Source: Bacillus sonorensis NBRC 101234 = KCTC 13918 | Lineage (GTDB): Bacteria; Bacillota; Bacilli; Bacillales; Bacillaceae | Assembly (NCBI RefSeq): GCF_001592005.1 | Contig: NZ_BCVZ01000005.1 | Coordinates: 62,001 to 126,000, forward strand | Length of the DNA stretch: 64,000 nt | Direction of reading: 5' to 3' | In this document: positions 55,690 through 63,711 of the stretch, one piece after another | Position numbering within the stretch: the first letter of the stretch is position 1 | How the letters are laid out: every line of letters starts with the position of its first letter | Translations under genes and position numbers: made by a program | The notes under the pieces: generated by a model | Told to the model about the DNA's origin: nothing | The model's database searches: none | Seen by the model: the letters and a program-made list of their open reading frames with translations, nothing else

Positions 55690-56337
55690 ATGTTTCCACA
55701 GCAGCCGTTGAGAAGGCCCCCTGGCCTGCAAAGACCGAGCAGAATGATAGCCCCGAGAAATCCGGGTATGGGAATGGCGCCGCCTTCCGGCCAGCAGCAG
55801 GGATTTCAGCAGTTTTTCAATCCGATGGGCGCACCACAGCAGGCCGCAGCTCGGGGAGGGGGAATACAAGGATTCCTTTCCAAATTTCTTCCCGGAGGAT
55901 CAGCCGCATCAGGAGGAACCGGAACAGATCTCGGCGGAGCGGGGACCGGACTCGGCGGAATTCAAAACTTCGCAAATCCCGCTTCTATATCAAGCATGCT
56001 CGGCAATGTGCAAAAGGCCCTCGGAGTGGCCCAGCAAGTGACTCCGATGATTCAGCAATACGGCCCTCTCGTACGCAATCTCCCTGGAATGGTGAAAATG
56101 TTAAGACAGCTGAACACTGATGACAGTGAAACAAGTGAAAGCGAAGAACAGAAAGACGATGAGCGGAAAGACGAAGCGGAAAAAAGCGGAAAAATCGGTG
56201 AAGAGCCGGAAGAAAAGGATTCTTCAAAACCTGAAAAATCACAAGCGGAAAAGAGTCCGCAACAATCAAGCCGGTCTGTCCTCTCTCCTAAAAAAAGAGC
56301 AGGCGGAGGAGACTCAAAACCTAAATTGTATATATAA
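55690..56337 (+). CDS. yqfQ: YqfQ (VrrA/YqfQ family), spore-associated protein
   Basis: A 215-residue low-complexity protein of the VrrA/YqfQ family. The N-terminal half is rich in Gly, Pro, Gln and Arg (QQPLRRPPGLQRP; GGSAASGGTG repeats around 75-105), then a short hydrophobic helix-like part (NVQKALGVAQQVTPMIQ, about 120-140) and a very acidic, Glu/Lys/Ser-rich tail (150-205). ATG at 55690 follows GAAAGGAGGTACTAGT. The family is known mostly from spore coat-type proteins; function unproven. Confidence 0.78.
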   Translation: MFPQQPLRRPPGLQRPSRMIAPRNPGMGMAPPSGQQQGFQQFFNPMGAPQQAAARGGGIQGFLSKFLPGGSAASGGTGTDLGGAGTGLGGIQNFANPASISSMLGNVQKALGVAQQVTPMIQQYGPLVRNLPGMVKMLRQLNTDDSETSESEEQKDDERKDEAEKSGKIGEEPEEKDSSKPEKSQAEKSPQQSSRSVLSPKKRAGGGDSKPKLYI

Positions 56338-56342
56338 CATTC

Positions 56343-56372
56343 TTTGATATCTCCTTAAGGATCGGATATAAT
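56343..56372 (+). promoter_or_regulatory. Sigma-A promoter of ispH
   Basis: TTGATA (56343-56348), 18 bases, TATAAT (56367-56372). It lies 89 bases before the ispH start. Confidence 0.7.
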
Positions 56373-56398
56373 GAGGTCACAAGAGACTTCAGGAATAT

Positions 56399-56420
56399 AA
56401 GCCGTTTTTTACGGCTTTTT
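56399..56420 (+). terminator. Hairpin with T run in the ispH leader
   Basis: AAGCCGT - TTTTT - ACGGCTT followed by TTT, between the promoter and the ispH start. Either the yqfQ terminator or an attenuator. Confidence 0.6.
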
Positions 56421-56460
56421 ATCATGTCCGGCTCTTACTTCTTTTTAGGAGGACTAAAGA

Positions 56461-57405
56461 ATGAATGTTATTAAAATCTCGCCGCGCGGCTACTGCTACG
56501 GTGTCGTCGATGCCATGGTCATCGCCAAAAACGCGGCTCTTGATAAAAGTCTGCCAAGACCTATATATATTTTAGGAATGATTGTTCATAATAAACATGT
56601 TACAGACGCATTTGAAAAAGAAGGCATTTATACGCTTGACGGCCCGAACCGGCTCGAGATTTTAAAAAAGGTTGACAAAGGAACCGTTATTTTCACCGCC
56701 CACGGCGTATCGCCCGAAGTCCGCAAAGCTGCTGAGGAAAAAGGACTGGTCGCTATTGACGCCACCTGCCCTGACGTGACGAAAACCCACGATTTAATCA
56801 AAAAAATGAAGGCGGAAGGCTACCATGTCATTTATATCGGCAAAAAAGGCCATCCGGAACCGGAAGGCGCCGTCGGCGTTGCCCCCGATATCGTTCACCT
56901 TGTCGAAACTGAAGAGGATGTGGAGCGTCTGACCGTTGATTCAGACAAACTGATCGTCACAAATCAAACGACAATGTCACAATGGGATGTCCACGACATT
57001 ATGGAAAAGGTGAAAGAAAAGTATCCCCATGTCGAATTCCACCAGGAAATCTGCCTGGCAACCCAGGTTCGGCAGGAGGCGGTCTCAGAACAGGCGAAAA
57101 AGGCCGACTTGACGATCGTCGTCGGCGATCCGAAAAGCAACAACTCCAACCGTCTTGCACAAGTATCTGAAGAAATCGCCGGGACGAAAGCATACCGGAT
57201 CGGAGACTTAAGCGAATTAAAGCTTGAATGGCTTAAAGGCGTTGAAACGGTCGCCGTGACAGCGGGAGCGTCAACCCCGACGCCGATAACGAAAGAAGTC
57301 ATCCGCTTTTTAGAGCAGTTTGATCATGATGATCCATCCACATGGAAGACCAGTCATGAAGTTCCGCTGCAAAAAATATTGCCTAAAGTAAAATCAAAAA
57401 CCTGA
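56461..57405 (+). CDS. ispH: 4-hydroxy-3-methylbut-2-enyl diphosphate reductase IspH
   Basis: Last iron-sulfur enzyme of the methylerythritol phosphate pathway, making isopentenyl and dimethylallyl diphosphate; 314 residues. The three cluster cysteines are in SPRGYCYGV (Cys13), DATCPDVT and QEICLATQ; the active Glu lies in EPEGAVGV (HPEPEG). Preceded by AGGAGG. Works downstream of IspG, also in this window. Confidence 0.95.
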   Translation: MNVIKISPRGYCYGVVDAMVIAKNAALDKSLPRPIYILGMIVHNKHVTDAFEKEGIYTLDGPNRLEILKKVDKGTVIFTAHGVSPEVRKAAEEKGLVAIDATCPDVTKTHDLIKKMKAEGYHVIYIGKKGHPEPEGAVGVAPDIVHLVETEEDVERLTVDSDKLIVTNQTTMSQWDVHDIMEKVKEKYPHVEFHQEICLATQVRQEAVSEQAKKADLTIVVGDPKSNNSNRLAQVSEEIAGTKAYRIGDLSELKLEWLKGVETVAVTAGASTPTPITKEVIRFLEQFDHDDPSTWKTSHEVPLQKILPKVKSKT

Positions 57406-57432
57406 GGCTGTGTGACCCGCCTCAGGTTTTTG
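57397..57432. terminator. Terminator between ispH and yqfO
   Basis: AAACCTGAGGC / GCCTCAGGTTT stem with T runs on both strands, at the ispH stop. Confidence 0.85.
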
Positions 57433-57434
57433 AT

Positions 57435-58556
57435 TTATAAAAAAGCAAATGGATTTGTATTGGTTTCCGAAGGGAAAATGCTGACATCATATTTTTTCTC
57501 TGTACACATCTCCGTCAGCTTTTTAGTGACGCCCTGTTTCATGATTTGTTCGGCGTAATGTCCGGGATCTACGACATTGAGCCCGATCGCCAGCGCATCG
57601 TGGGCGGTATGGAAATAAAGATCCCCTGTCACGTACACATCTGCGCCCATTCTTTTCGCATCATAAATATACTTGTTCCCATCACCGCCGAGTACGGCTA
57701 CTTTTTTGACTTTGGCATCGGGATTTCCGACCATCCGCGCTCCGTTCGCCTGAAGCTTTTCTTTCACATGCCGCGCAAAATCGGCGAGCGTCATTTCTTC
57801 TTTCAGCTTACCGATCCGTCCAAGCCCTTTTTGAAGCGGGCTTTGTTCAACCGGATAAATATCAAAAGCGACTTCTTCGTATGGATGGGCCTTTTTCATC
57901 GCCGCTAAAACCGTCTTTTCAATGCCTGACGGATATACCGTCTCAATTCTGACTTCCTGAACCCGCTCAAGCTCGCCCGCCTGGCCGATAAACGGATTGG
58001 CATCCTCAAGCGGCCGGAAGCTGCCGATTCCCTCCGACGAAAAGGCACAATGGCTGTATGCCCCGATATGGCCTGCTCCGGCATCTCCCAAAGCCTTCCG
58101 GACCTTTTCTTCATACTCTTTCGGAACGTAGACCGCTAGCTTTTTCAAAGATTCTGCATACGTCGGGACCAGAACCTTTGTTTCCTCGAGCCCCAATGCA
58201 TCGGCTAGCATATCGTTCACACCGCCGTCGGCGACATCAAGATTCGTATGGGCCGCATAAACGGCAATATCGTGTTTGATGCATTTTTCAATCAGTCTCC
58301 CGCCCGGCTGATCTGTCACGATATTCTTCAGCGGCCGAAAAACCGGAGGGTGATGGGCGATGATTAAATCAACGTTTTTCGCAATCGCTTCATCTACGGT
58401 TTCTTCAAGCACGTCAAGGGTCACCATGACGTTTTTGATTTTTTTATTAAGCGTCCCGATTTGGAGGCCGATTTTGTCTCCTTCAACGGCCAAAGCCTTC
58501 GGGGAGAACTGTTCAAACAGTCGGATGATTTCTTGACCGTTCACCAATTTACCCAC
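57435..58556 (-). CDS. yqfO: Nif3-like dinuclear metal protein YqfO
   Basis: A 373-residue NIF3/GTP cyclohydrolase I type 2-like protein. The metal-binding IIAHHPPVFRPL near 62-72 and the C-terminal VTGDLYFHTAHDA with DPGHYAE (His) match the family, and a PII-like insertion sits in the middle (about 130-230, VYVPKEYEEKVRKALGDAGAGHIG). The biochemical role is unknown. Its start overlaps the end of trmK by eight bases, so the two are coupled, as in B. subtilis. Confidence 0.88.
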   Translation of the reverse strand: MGKLVNGQEIIRLFEQFSPKALAVEGDKIGLQIGTLNKKIKNVMVTLDVLEETVDEAIAKNVDLIIAHHPPVFRPLKNIVTDQPGGRLIEKCIKHDIAVYAAHTNLDVADGGVNDMLADALGLEETKVLVPTYAESLKKLAVYVPKEYEEKVRKALGDAGAGHIGAYSHCAFSSEGIGSFRPLEDANPFIGQAGELERVQEVRIETVYPSGIEKTVLAAMKKAHPYEEVAFDIYPVEQSPLQKGLGRIGKLKEEMTLADFARHVKEKLQANGARMVGNPDAKVKKVAVLGGDGNKYIYDAKRMGADVYVTGDLYFHTAHDALAIGLNVVDPGHYAEQIMKQGVTKKLTEMCTEKKYDVSIFPSETNTNPFAFL

Positions 58557-59265
58557 GTTCTAAAACCTCCTTTAAAATCTCAATCCTCTCTGAGAGCTCA
58601 TTCAATTTTTGCTGATTTTCAATACTTGGGGCAGCAACTTTAATTTGTTGATAGATTTTTTTCAGATGTTCAAGCTCCTGGGACCATTTTTTCACAAAAA
58701 CATCCGTTTTTTCTTTAGCTAAAAATGGTCCGACAAGTACGCCTGCTCTAAAAAAAATGTCTTTGTAGGCCGCGTCCTTGTCGCCGGTTTCAGCCACAAG
58801 AACCTCATAGCATTTCCCGTCTTCTTCAAGGATGTCTTCTTTTATAAGCGCATAGCCTTCCTTGTACAGCCACTCTCTTATATGGCGGGCGTGAATATTC
58901 GGCTGCAAAATCAAGCGCTCCTTGCCCGTCAGTTTTCCCTTTCCCGACTCTAGAATGTGAGCAATGAGCGATCCCCCCATTCCGGCGATCGTAATCGCAT
59001 TCACTTCGCCTTTTTGAATGACTTTAAGCCCGTCCCCTTTCCTTACCGAGATGAGCGAACTTAAATTTAATTTCTCAACCTGCTGTTTCGCAGAAAGAAA
59101 AGGTCCATCCGTAATTTCACCGGCGATTGCGGCGCTTGCCAGGTCATTCAGCACACAATAGCAGGGAAGATAGGCATGATCAGACCCTATATCCGCCATC
59201 ACTGCCCCTTTTGGTATGTGTTCGGCTACAGTCTGCAGCCTTTTTGATAACTTCATTTCATTCAC
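58549..59265 (-). CDS. trmK: tRNA (adenine-22-N1)-methyltransferase TrmK
   Basis: Methylates A22 in tRNA with S-adenosylmethionine, 238 residues from GTG at 59265 (an ATG at 59274 is possible; neither has a strong ribosome site). The SAM-binding MADIGSDHAYLP near 23-34 and the AITIAGMGGSLIAHIL motif near 86-101 are diagnostic. C-terminal coiled coil. Paired with yqfO. Confidence 0.92.
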   Translation of the reverse strand: MNEMKLSKRLQTVAEHIPKGAVMADIGSDHAYLPCYCVLNDLASAAIAGEITDGPFLSAKQQVEKLNLSSLISVRKGDGLKVIQKGEVNAITIAGMGGSLIAHILESGKGKLTGKERLILQPNIHARHIREWLYKEGYALIKEDILEEDGKCYEVLVAETGDKDAAYKDIFFRAGVLVGPFLAKEKTDVFVKKWSQELEHLKKIYQQIKVAAPSIENQQKLNELSERIEILKEVLERG

Positions 59266-59340
59266 AATCATCACAACTTTTCTGATTCATTTTTCCTTTA
59301 CTATCATATAAAAAAACGGGTTGGTTTCCAAGCCGAAAAA

Positions 59341-59372
59341 AACTTGCGAATTTACTCGGCAAGTTTTTTATT
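59341..59372 (-). terminator. Terminator of nfi, overlapping its stop codon
   Basis: AACTTGC / GCAAGTT stem then TTTTTT on the minus strand; the loop contains the nfi stop codon TAA. Confidence 0.75.
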
Positions 59373-60077
59373 TTCCTGATAGTATTTTCTTAAAGCGTGT
59401 GTCTCAAGATCTGCCAACCGAACCGGGATCGGCAGTCTGCTTTCTTGATTGATCAAGTTCATCGCAATTTGATAGCTGCTTTCTAAATCAATGAAGTTTC
59501 CGCTTGATAAAAATACGGGTTTCACGCCCTGTCTCGTCCGTAATGCACGTCCGTAAACTTCACCGTCAATCACGATGTCTGTATAAGCGCCGACTTCATC
59601 GTCAGGCATCTCAAAGTCAGTTTGTTTGATTCTCAAGTAAGTCTTTGCAATACCGATTGTTGGTTTATTGAGAAAAAACGATGCGTGTGTCGCAACCCCC
59701 ATATGGTGATAATGCAGATAACCGTTCCCGTCGAATAAAAAAACATCCGGGTCAACCGTTAATTTTTTTGCCGCTTCTATGATAAGAGGAAGCTCCCTGA
59801 ACGCAAGAAACCCCGGTACATACGGCACATTGATTTTCCCCACGCTATGAACTTTTTCAATGATATTTTTGCTGTTTACATCAAGTACTACCATACTGCA
59901 GACGCCAACTGATTCGCCATCCTCCTCCCAATAGGCTAAATCGACCCCTGCGCAGTTCTGCAAAGAATTGTTACTAATCGTTTTTGTTAACTGGATTTGG
60001 CTTTTAAGCTCCATTTGCAAAGCTAAAAAAGCATCTTCATGATGCAAATTAAAATCGTGGATATGATTAATCTTCAT
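59352..60077 (-). CDS. nfi: Endonuclease V Nfi
   Basis: Cuts DNA next to deaminated bases such as deoxyinosine; 241 residues. The catalytic Asp motif CAGVDLAYW near 43-51, the FLFDGNGYLHYHHMG strand with catalytic Asp near 117 and the PTIGIAKTYLRI motif near 143 are present. In B. subtilis it is ywqL, next to the LXG toxin/immunity genes ywqJ-ywqK, elsewhere on the chromosome; here it follows three uncharacterised genes and sits next to trmK. No upstream gene overlaps it. Confidence 0.93.
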   Translation of the reverse strand: MKINHIHDFNLHHEDAFLALQMELKSQIQLTKTISNNSLQNCAGVDLAYWEEDGESVGVCSMVVLDVNSKNIIEKVHSVGKINVPYVPGFLAFRELPLIIEAAKKLTVDPDVFLFDGNGYLHYHHMGVATHASFFLNKPTIGIAKTYLRIKQTDFEMPDDEVGAYTDIVIDGEVYGRALRTRQGVKPVFLSSGNFIDLESSYQIAMNLINQESRLPIPVRLADLETHALRKYYQENKKLAE

Positions 60078-60244
60078 TTTTTTAACCGAACTCCCTCACT
60101 CAATCCAATTTTCTGAAGCATCCCCCTATCATTAATGCCTTTTTCCCCTAAACCCTTTGTATCTGCTTTCAGACAAACCAGCTTAAAAATCCATTATTCT
60201 ACATTTGAAGAGGTTTCGCGTATAGCTGTTTATTGTATGTATGT

Positions 60245-60637
60245 TTATGAAATACCTAATAATCCAGGTGAAACTTTTTCGATTCTGGCCCACTCAAAAA
60301 TACATTCAATCTGCATGTGATTGTTGCATGTAATCTTTAATGATCCATCTTCCCCGACTTCATTTATTTCAAATTGATTGATTATATGATCCGTACCGAA
60401 ATCTTTTATGCTTAAATTTCGCACACCTATAAAGGACATTTCTATATAAATGACATCCCACTTATCCCAACGCTCCGGTTTATTCTCAACAGACTCTTTT
60501 GTCATCAATCTAACAAATAAACAAGGACCTTCTCTCCTTAATTCCACATTCATTAATTCCGAATCGATAAATTCAGGCATACCGCCAAATATGTTGACAA
60601 TAGCTTGAGGATTCATAAATTTTACTTGGCTGATCAT
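60245..60637 (-). CDS. Imm50-like immunity protein (putative)
   Basis: A 130-residue protein with an acidic beta-rich pattern: FGGMPEFIDSELMNVELRRE near 18-37, then WDVIYIEMSFIGVRNLSIKD and a C-terminal MQIECIFEWARIEKVSPG. This arrangement resembles immunity protein family Imm50, whose members protect against polymorphic toxins. That assignment comes from memory of the family and needs a profile search. No matching toxin is adjacent. RBS TAAGGTAAGGAGC is weak to moderate. Confidence 0.55.
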   Translation of the reverse strand: MISQVKFMNPQAIVNIFGGMPEFIDSELMNVELRREGPCLFVRLMTKESVENKPERWDKWDVIYIEMSFIGVRNLSIKDFGTDHIINQFEINEVGEDGSLKITCNNHMQIECIFEWARIEKVSPGLLGIS

Positions 60638-60755
60638 ATGTCTAAGCTCCTTACCTTACTTCTATACGATGTCAGTTTTCACGTCTGGCAGTGTAAGAAG
60701 GATTGTTCACTCAATATAACAAGACCGTGACGCCAAAACCCATTAATAAACCATT

Positions 60756-61655
60756 TTATTCTTGATTGATTCGGGTAGCGGCCCCCTGCATTTGATGAAT
60801 CCAACTTTGCCGCATCTCTTGTTCAATCGGACCATGATTATTTTTCAAATAGCGCAACATAAAAAATCCGTCAGGCGCCAATATACTTAATACAAGCTCA
60901 TGTTGCAAACGAGAATCTTCTAAAAATTTAGTTTCGATAATTGAATAATTCTCCTTTTTCTCTACTATCTCACCGAATTCCAAGTTATTTTGATGTAAAT
61001 AGGTTTCTGTGTGTTCAGCAATCGAGGAAGCCGCCATTTCTTTAAAATAATCAATTGTAAATTTCTCGGTCGTCACATACAAAAATCGCTCTTTCTCAGG
61101 ATAATAGCCAAGAAATTCACTGTCGCTGTATAAAAGATACGTCGCAGGTTGGAAACCATCCAGCTGAAACTGATGAATAAAACGTTTCATACGTTCAAAG
61201 AACTGTGCGCCGGCGGGTACGACCGCTTGCTCTTGCGGCAGGATCTCTCCTTCTGTATTTAAAAATAATTCACTGTACTTTGAATATCTTGTGATCCAAA
61301 TAAAATTGCCGTCTGCTTCGATTTGGACGTAATAACTGGTGATATTATTTGGATTGTCGCCATTTTCATCGTTTTGGTTTAAACATGTATACAAATGTTT
61401 TCGTGTGTATGTAAACGTAGCATCTTTCTCAGATAAATGTAAAATATCTATATTCATGATGTCTGATTGGATATCGTAAATTTGAAAAGTCATCATGAGC
61501 CCAGCATGATTTAAAAACGATATATGCCGATTGTCCGGATGGAACATGCTGGTCAATTTCTCGATATCCTTGTTTATATATGCCTTTTCCAGCTGCTGAA
61601 CAAGCTCTCGTACTTTTTGTTCTGTGACTCTTGCTTTCTTTTTGAAAAAAAACAT
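60756..61655 (-). CDS. Uncharacterised two-domain protein
   Basis: A 299-residue protein I do not recognise. The N-terminal half (about 12-125) looks NTF2-like (KVRELVQQLEKAYINKDIEKL, then a beta-rich part with ISFLNHAGLMMTFQIYDI). The C-terminal half (about 150-295) has a mixed alpha/beta pattern with no clear motif. No signal peptide or membrane segment. ATG at 61655 follows GGTGGAGATGGA. An in-frame reading extends 24 codons upstream without a ribosome site. It lies between two uncharacterised genes of the nfi cluster. Confidence 0.6.
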   Translation of the reverse strand: MFFFKKKARVTEQKVRELVQQLEKAYINKDIEKLTSMFHPDNRHISFLNHAGLMMTFQIYDIQSDIMNIDILHLSEKDATFTYTRKHLYTCLNQNDENGDNPNNITSYYVQIEADGNFIWITRYSKYSELFLNTEGEILPQEQAVVPAGAQFFERMKRFIHQFQLDGFQPATYLLYSDSEFLGYYPEKERFLYVTTEKFTIDYFKEMAASSIAEHTETYLHQNNLEFGEIVEKKENYSIIETKFLEDSRLQHELVLSILAPDGFFMLRYLKNNHGPIEQEMRQSWIHQMQGAATRINQE

Positions 61656-61857
61656 TCCATCTCCACCTATAAAAATTTTTACGTGACACGTTTTGGTTCG
61701 CCTTTCCATCATCAGTTTGTCAGGCAAAGGACGATCTGTAAAGTCTTTTTGAATTGTTCTGCGCTCCGGCCGGCCTTTTTCTGTTTTTTCGCCTCAGTCG
61801 ATAAACAGGAATCCGACCATTGCCTTCTTTGTTTTTATTCTGGAAACTTCAGCTCAG

Positions 61858-62511
61858 TTATTCAAAATGTTGTACAGCTGCTTTTTGAAGAATGGCTTCT
61901 ATTTGTGACACTAACTCTTCGGGTCTTCTCATTTCTACATCTTCTAGCGGGTTTTCCCAGTCTTGATTTTTGATTAATAGGATATAAAAGGTTCCTGAGG
62001 GCTCGATATCTACATACCAGCCAACGTCTAAAAGCAATTGATTCTCTTTATGCTCTAACAGCAATAAAGACGATGTAAAGTGAAACCATTCATCACTGTC
62101 TTCCTCTAACTGATCAGGGTCTATATTGATTAACTTATTATAAGCGACTTTCCATCCTTCCGGAATTCTAAGACGCAAAAAGTCATGAGGACCTTCAAAG
62201 CTGTAAATTCTGCTGTCAAATGTTCCTATTTTCCAGACGATCCATTCCAATTCTTTTACCAGCTGATCCCGCTCTTTGACTTCGATCGTGTCGATCAGTT
62301 TTTGGGAGTCATGAATGTCGTAGACATGGATAAAATAATCATCATGCCCTTTCATAATTTCTACCGCAGAATGATGTCTTGCATTTATTAATTTTATTAA
62401 TTGAGTATTTAGGGCGCTTTTTTCTCGCGAGGCTTCTGTTAAATTATTGTATTGAACGAACCAGCCGCTTGATAAATTCAAAGGCTCTAATAATGTAATG
62501 GAATCCGGCAA
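61858..62511 (-). CDS. Uncharacterised protein of two related domains
   Basis: A protein of about 217 residues, or 231 if ATG at 62553 is used. TTG at 62511 is favoured because AGGAG lies eight bases upstream. The first half has LNLSSGWFVQYNNLTEASRE and the second IPEGWKVAYNKLINIDPDQ, with matching later segments (DYFIHVYDIH... and DVGWYVDIEP...), so it is built from two copies of one ~100-residue domain. The second copy (VGWYVDIEPSGTFYILLIKN, DWENPLEDVEMR) resembles small Bacillus proteins found near secreted toxins, from memory only. Cytosolic. Confidence 0.58.
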   Translation of the reverse strand: MPDSITLLEPLNLSSGWFVQYNNLTEASREKSALNTQLIKLINARHHSAVEIMKGHDDYFIHVYDIHDSQKLIDTIEVKERDQLVKELEWIVWKIGTFDSRIYSFEGPHDFLRLRIPEGWKVAYNKLINIDPDQLEEDSDEWFHFTSSLLLLEHKENQLLLDVGWYVDIEPSGTFYILLIKNQDWENPLEDVEMRRPEELVSQIEAILQKAAVQHFE

Positions 62512-62553
62512 ATTCTTCACTCCTGATTTTAAATATTCTTCTCCCGATATCAT

Positions 62554-62887
62554 TTTATCAGATGATCTGCTCTCACCCAGGTTGTTTTGTCATCCCCTTT
62601 CAGATCAGCATAGCGAGGCATAGCCAAGACCCGGCATATCCAGTACTCGAACACAGCCGCCCGACGGCAGTTTCGCTAAACCCGTTTTTGCGGCGGTTTT
62701 CCGTCATTTCCAGGACGCCCAAGGACTTTTCCTTCAGTCGCTCGCTCTTTCATCATCATATTTGGTAAACATACCATGCTTGTCCATATCTCCTGAAGGT
62801 TTTTCGAAAAACTTTCAGGTGACATAAACCGGGGACGCGCTTTTCCCGGGCTGACTCCGCGAATAGTTCCCAAGAACCCCGCAAATC
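62554..62887. other. Unassigned stretch, possible gene remnant
   Basis: About 330 bases between the two-domain-repeat gene and the cccA terminator. All frames are interrupted; short in-frame pieces on the minus strand (for example DKHGMFTKYDDERASD followed by a stop) read like broken coding sequence, but I cannot name the source. No RNA gene seen. Confidence 0.4.
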
Positions 62888-62935
62888 AAAAAGGATTCGC
62901 AAGAAAGCCGCAGACTTTCAATTTGCGAATCCTCT
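62888..62935 (-). terminator. Terminator of cccA
   Basis: AGGATTCGCAA (62892-62902) and TTGCGAATCCT (62923-62933) make a perfect 11-bp stem with T-rich tail on the minus strand. Confidence 0.85.
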
Positions 62936-62990
62936 ATATTTCCAAATCAAAAAATGATATCATTGGTCATCAAAAACCGACTTAAAACGG

Positions 62991-63350
62991 CTATTTCAGC
63001 TCGGAAACCCATTTCGCCATATCGTCAAGCTTTTCGGCTGGAACAAGCCCGGCGGGCATACCGTTTCCGCCTTTTTCAATTTTTTCTTTGATTTGTCCCT
63101 TGTCAAGGTGGTCGCCGACCCCTTTTAATTTCGGACCTGATACTCCTTCATAGTTTTCACCGTGGCAGGTCACGCAGTTCGCCTTGTAAATTTCTTCCGG
63201 CGATGCGTCCGCTTTGTTTTCTTGAGCGGTTTTATTCCCTTCTCCGGCAATTTCCTTTGCATCGTATAAACCCTTTATCGATAAAATAAAAACCAGACCT
63301 ATACCCATAATAGCGATCAACAAAAATGGAATTAATGGATTGCGATTCAT
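62991..63350 (-). CDS. cccA: Cytochrome c-550 CccA
   Basis: Small membrane-anchored c-type cytochrome, 119 residues, carrying electrons on the outer face of the membrane. The N-terminal membrane segment (about 8-26) is followed by a charged linker and the haem motif CVTCHG (CxxCH) near 58-62; the sixth ligand Met is in GNGMPAGLV near 100. In B. subtilis cccA also precedes sigA. GGGGGATGTAAA precedes the ATG. Confidence 0.93.
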   Translation of the reverse strand: MNRNPLIPFLLIAIMGIGLVFILSIKGLYDAKEIAGEGNKTAQENKADASPEEIYKANCVTCHGENYEGVSGPKLKGVGDHLDKGQIKEKIEKGGNGMPAGLVPAEKLDDMAKWVSELK

Positions 63351-63677
63351 TTTACATCCCCCTTTTTCATTTACCCCAGCCCCTTATGTAAACAATTCTA
63401 ATTCTACTTTAATTTTACAAAAAGTAAACCGGTTATGAAACAAAAGCTGATGAAGTTCACATTTTAGACAAATGATGGCTGGAAATGCCGATCATTCCGA
63501 GTGATTGATTCCAGGCAAACCAAATTTTGAATGCGGTTTCAACAACCATTATAAAGGGCTTTTCCCGTGATCTCAAGGTTATAATGTCTCAAAATCAACT
63601 TTTGCCTATTTGCAAAATCAAAAGAAATTAAGTAAAATATAATCGAGTTTACCAATAATAGCGCTTTCATAAACGGG
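63351..63677. other. Intergenic region between sigA and cccA
   Basis: About 330 AT-rich bases with no gene in any frame. It must hold the cccA promoter; no convincing -35/-10 pair could be chosen by eye. Confidence 0.4.
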
Positions 63678-63679
63678 TG

Positions 63680-63708
63680 AAAAAAGAACGGATCCCGCGG
63701 ACCCGTTC
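63680..63708 (-). terminator. Terminator of sigA
   Basis: GAACGG / CCGTTC stem with a GC-rich inner loop, then TTTTTT on the minus strand. Confidence 0.75.
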
Positions 63709-63711
63709 ACA

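Noticed and set aside
62676..62873. 65-codon minus-strand frame before cccA
   Set aside because: No ribosome site and no recognisable product; treated as possible debris rather than a gene.
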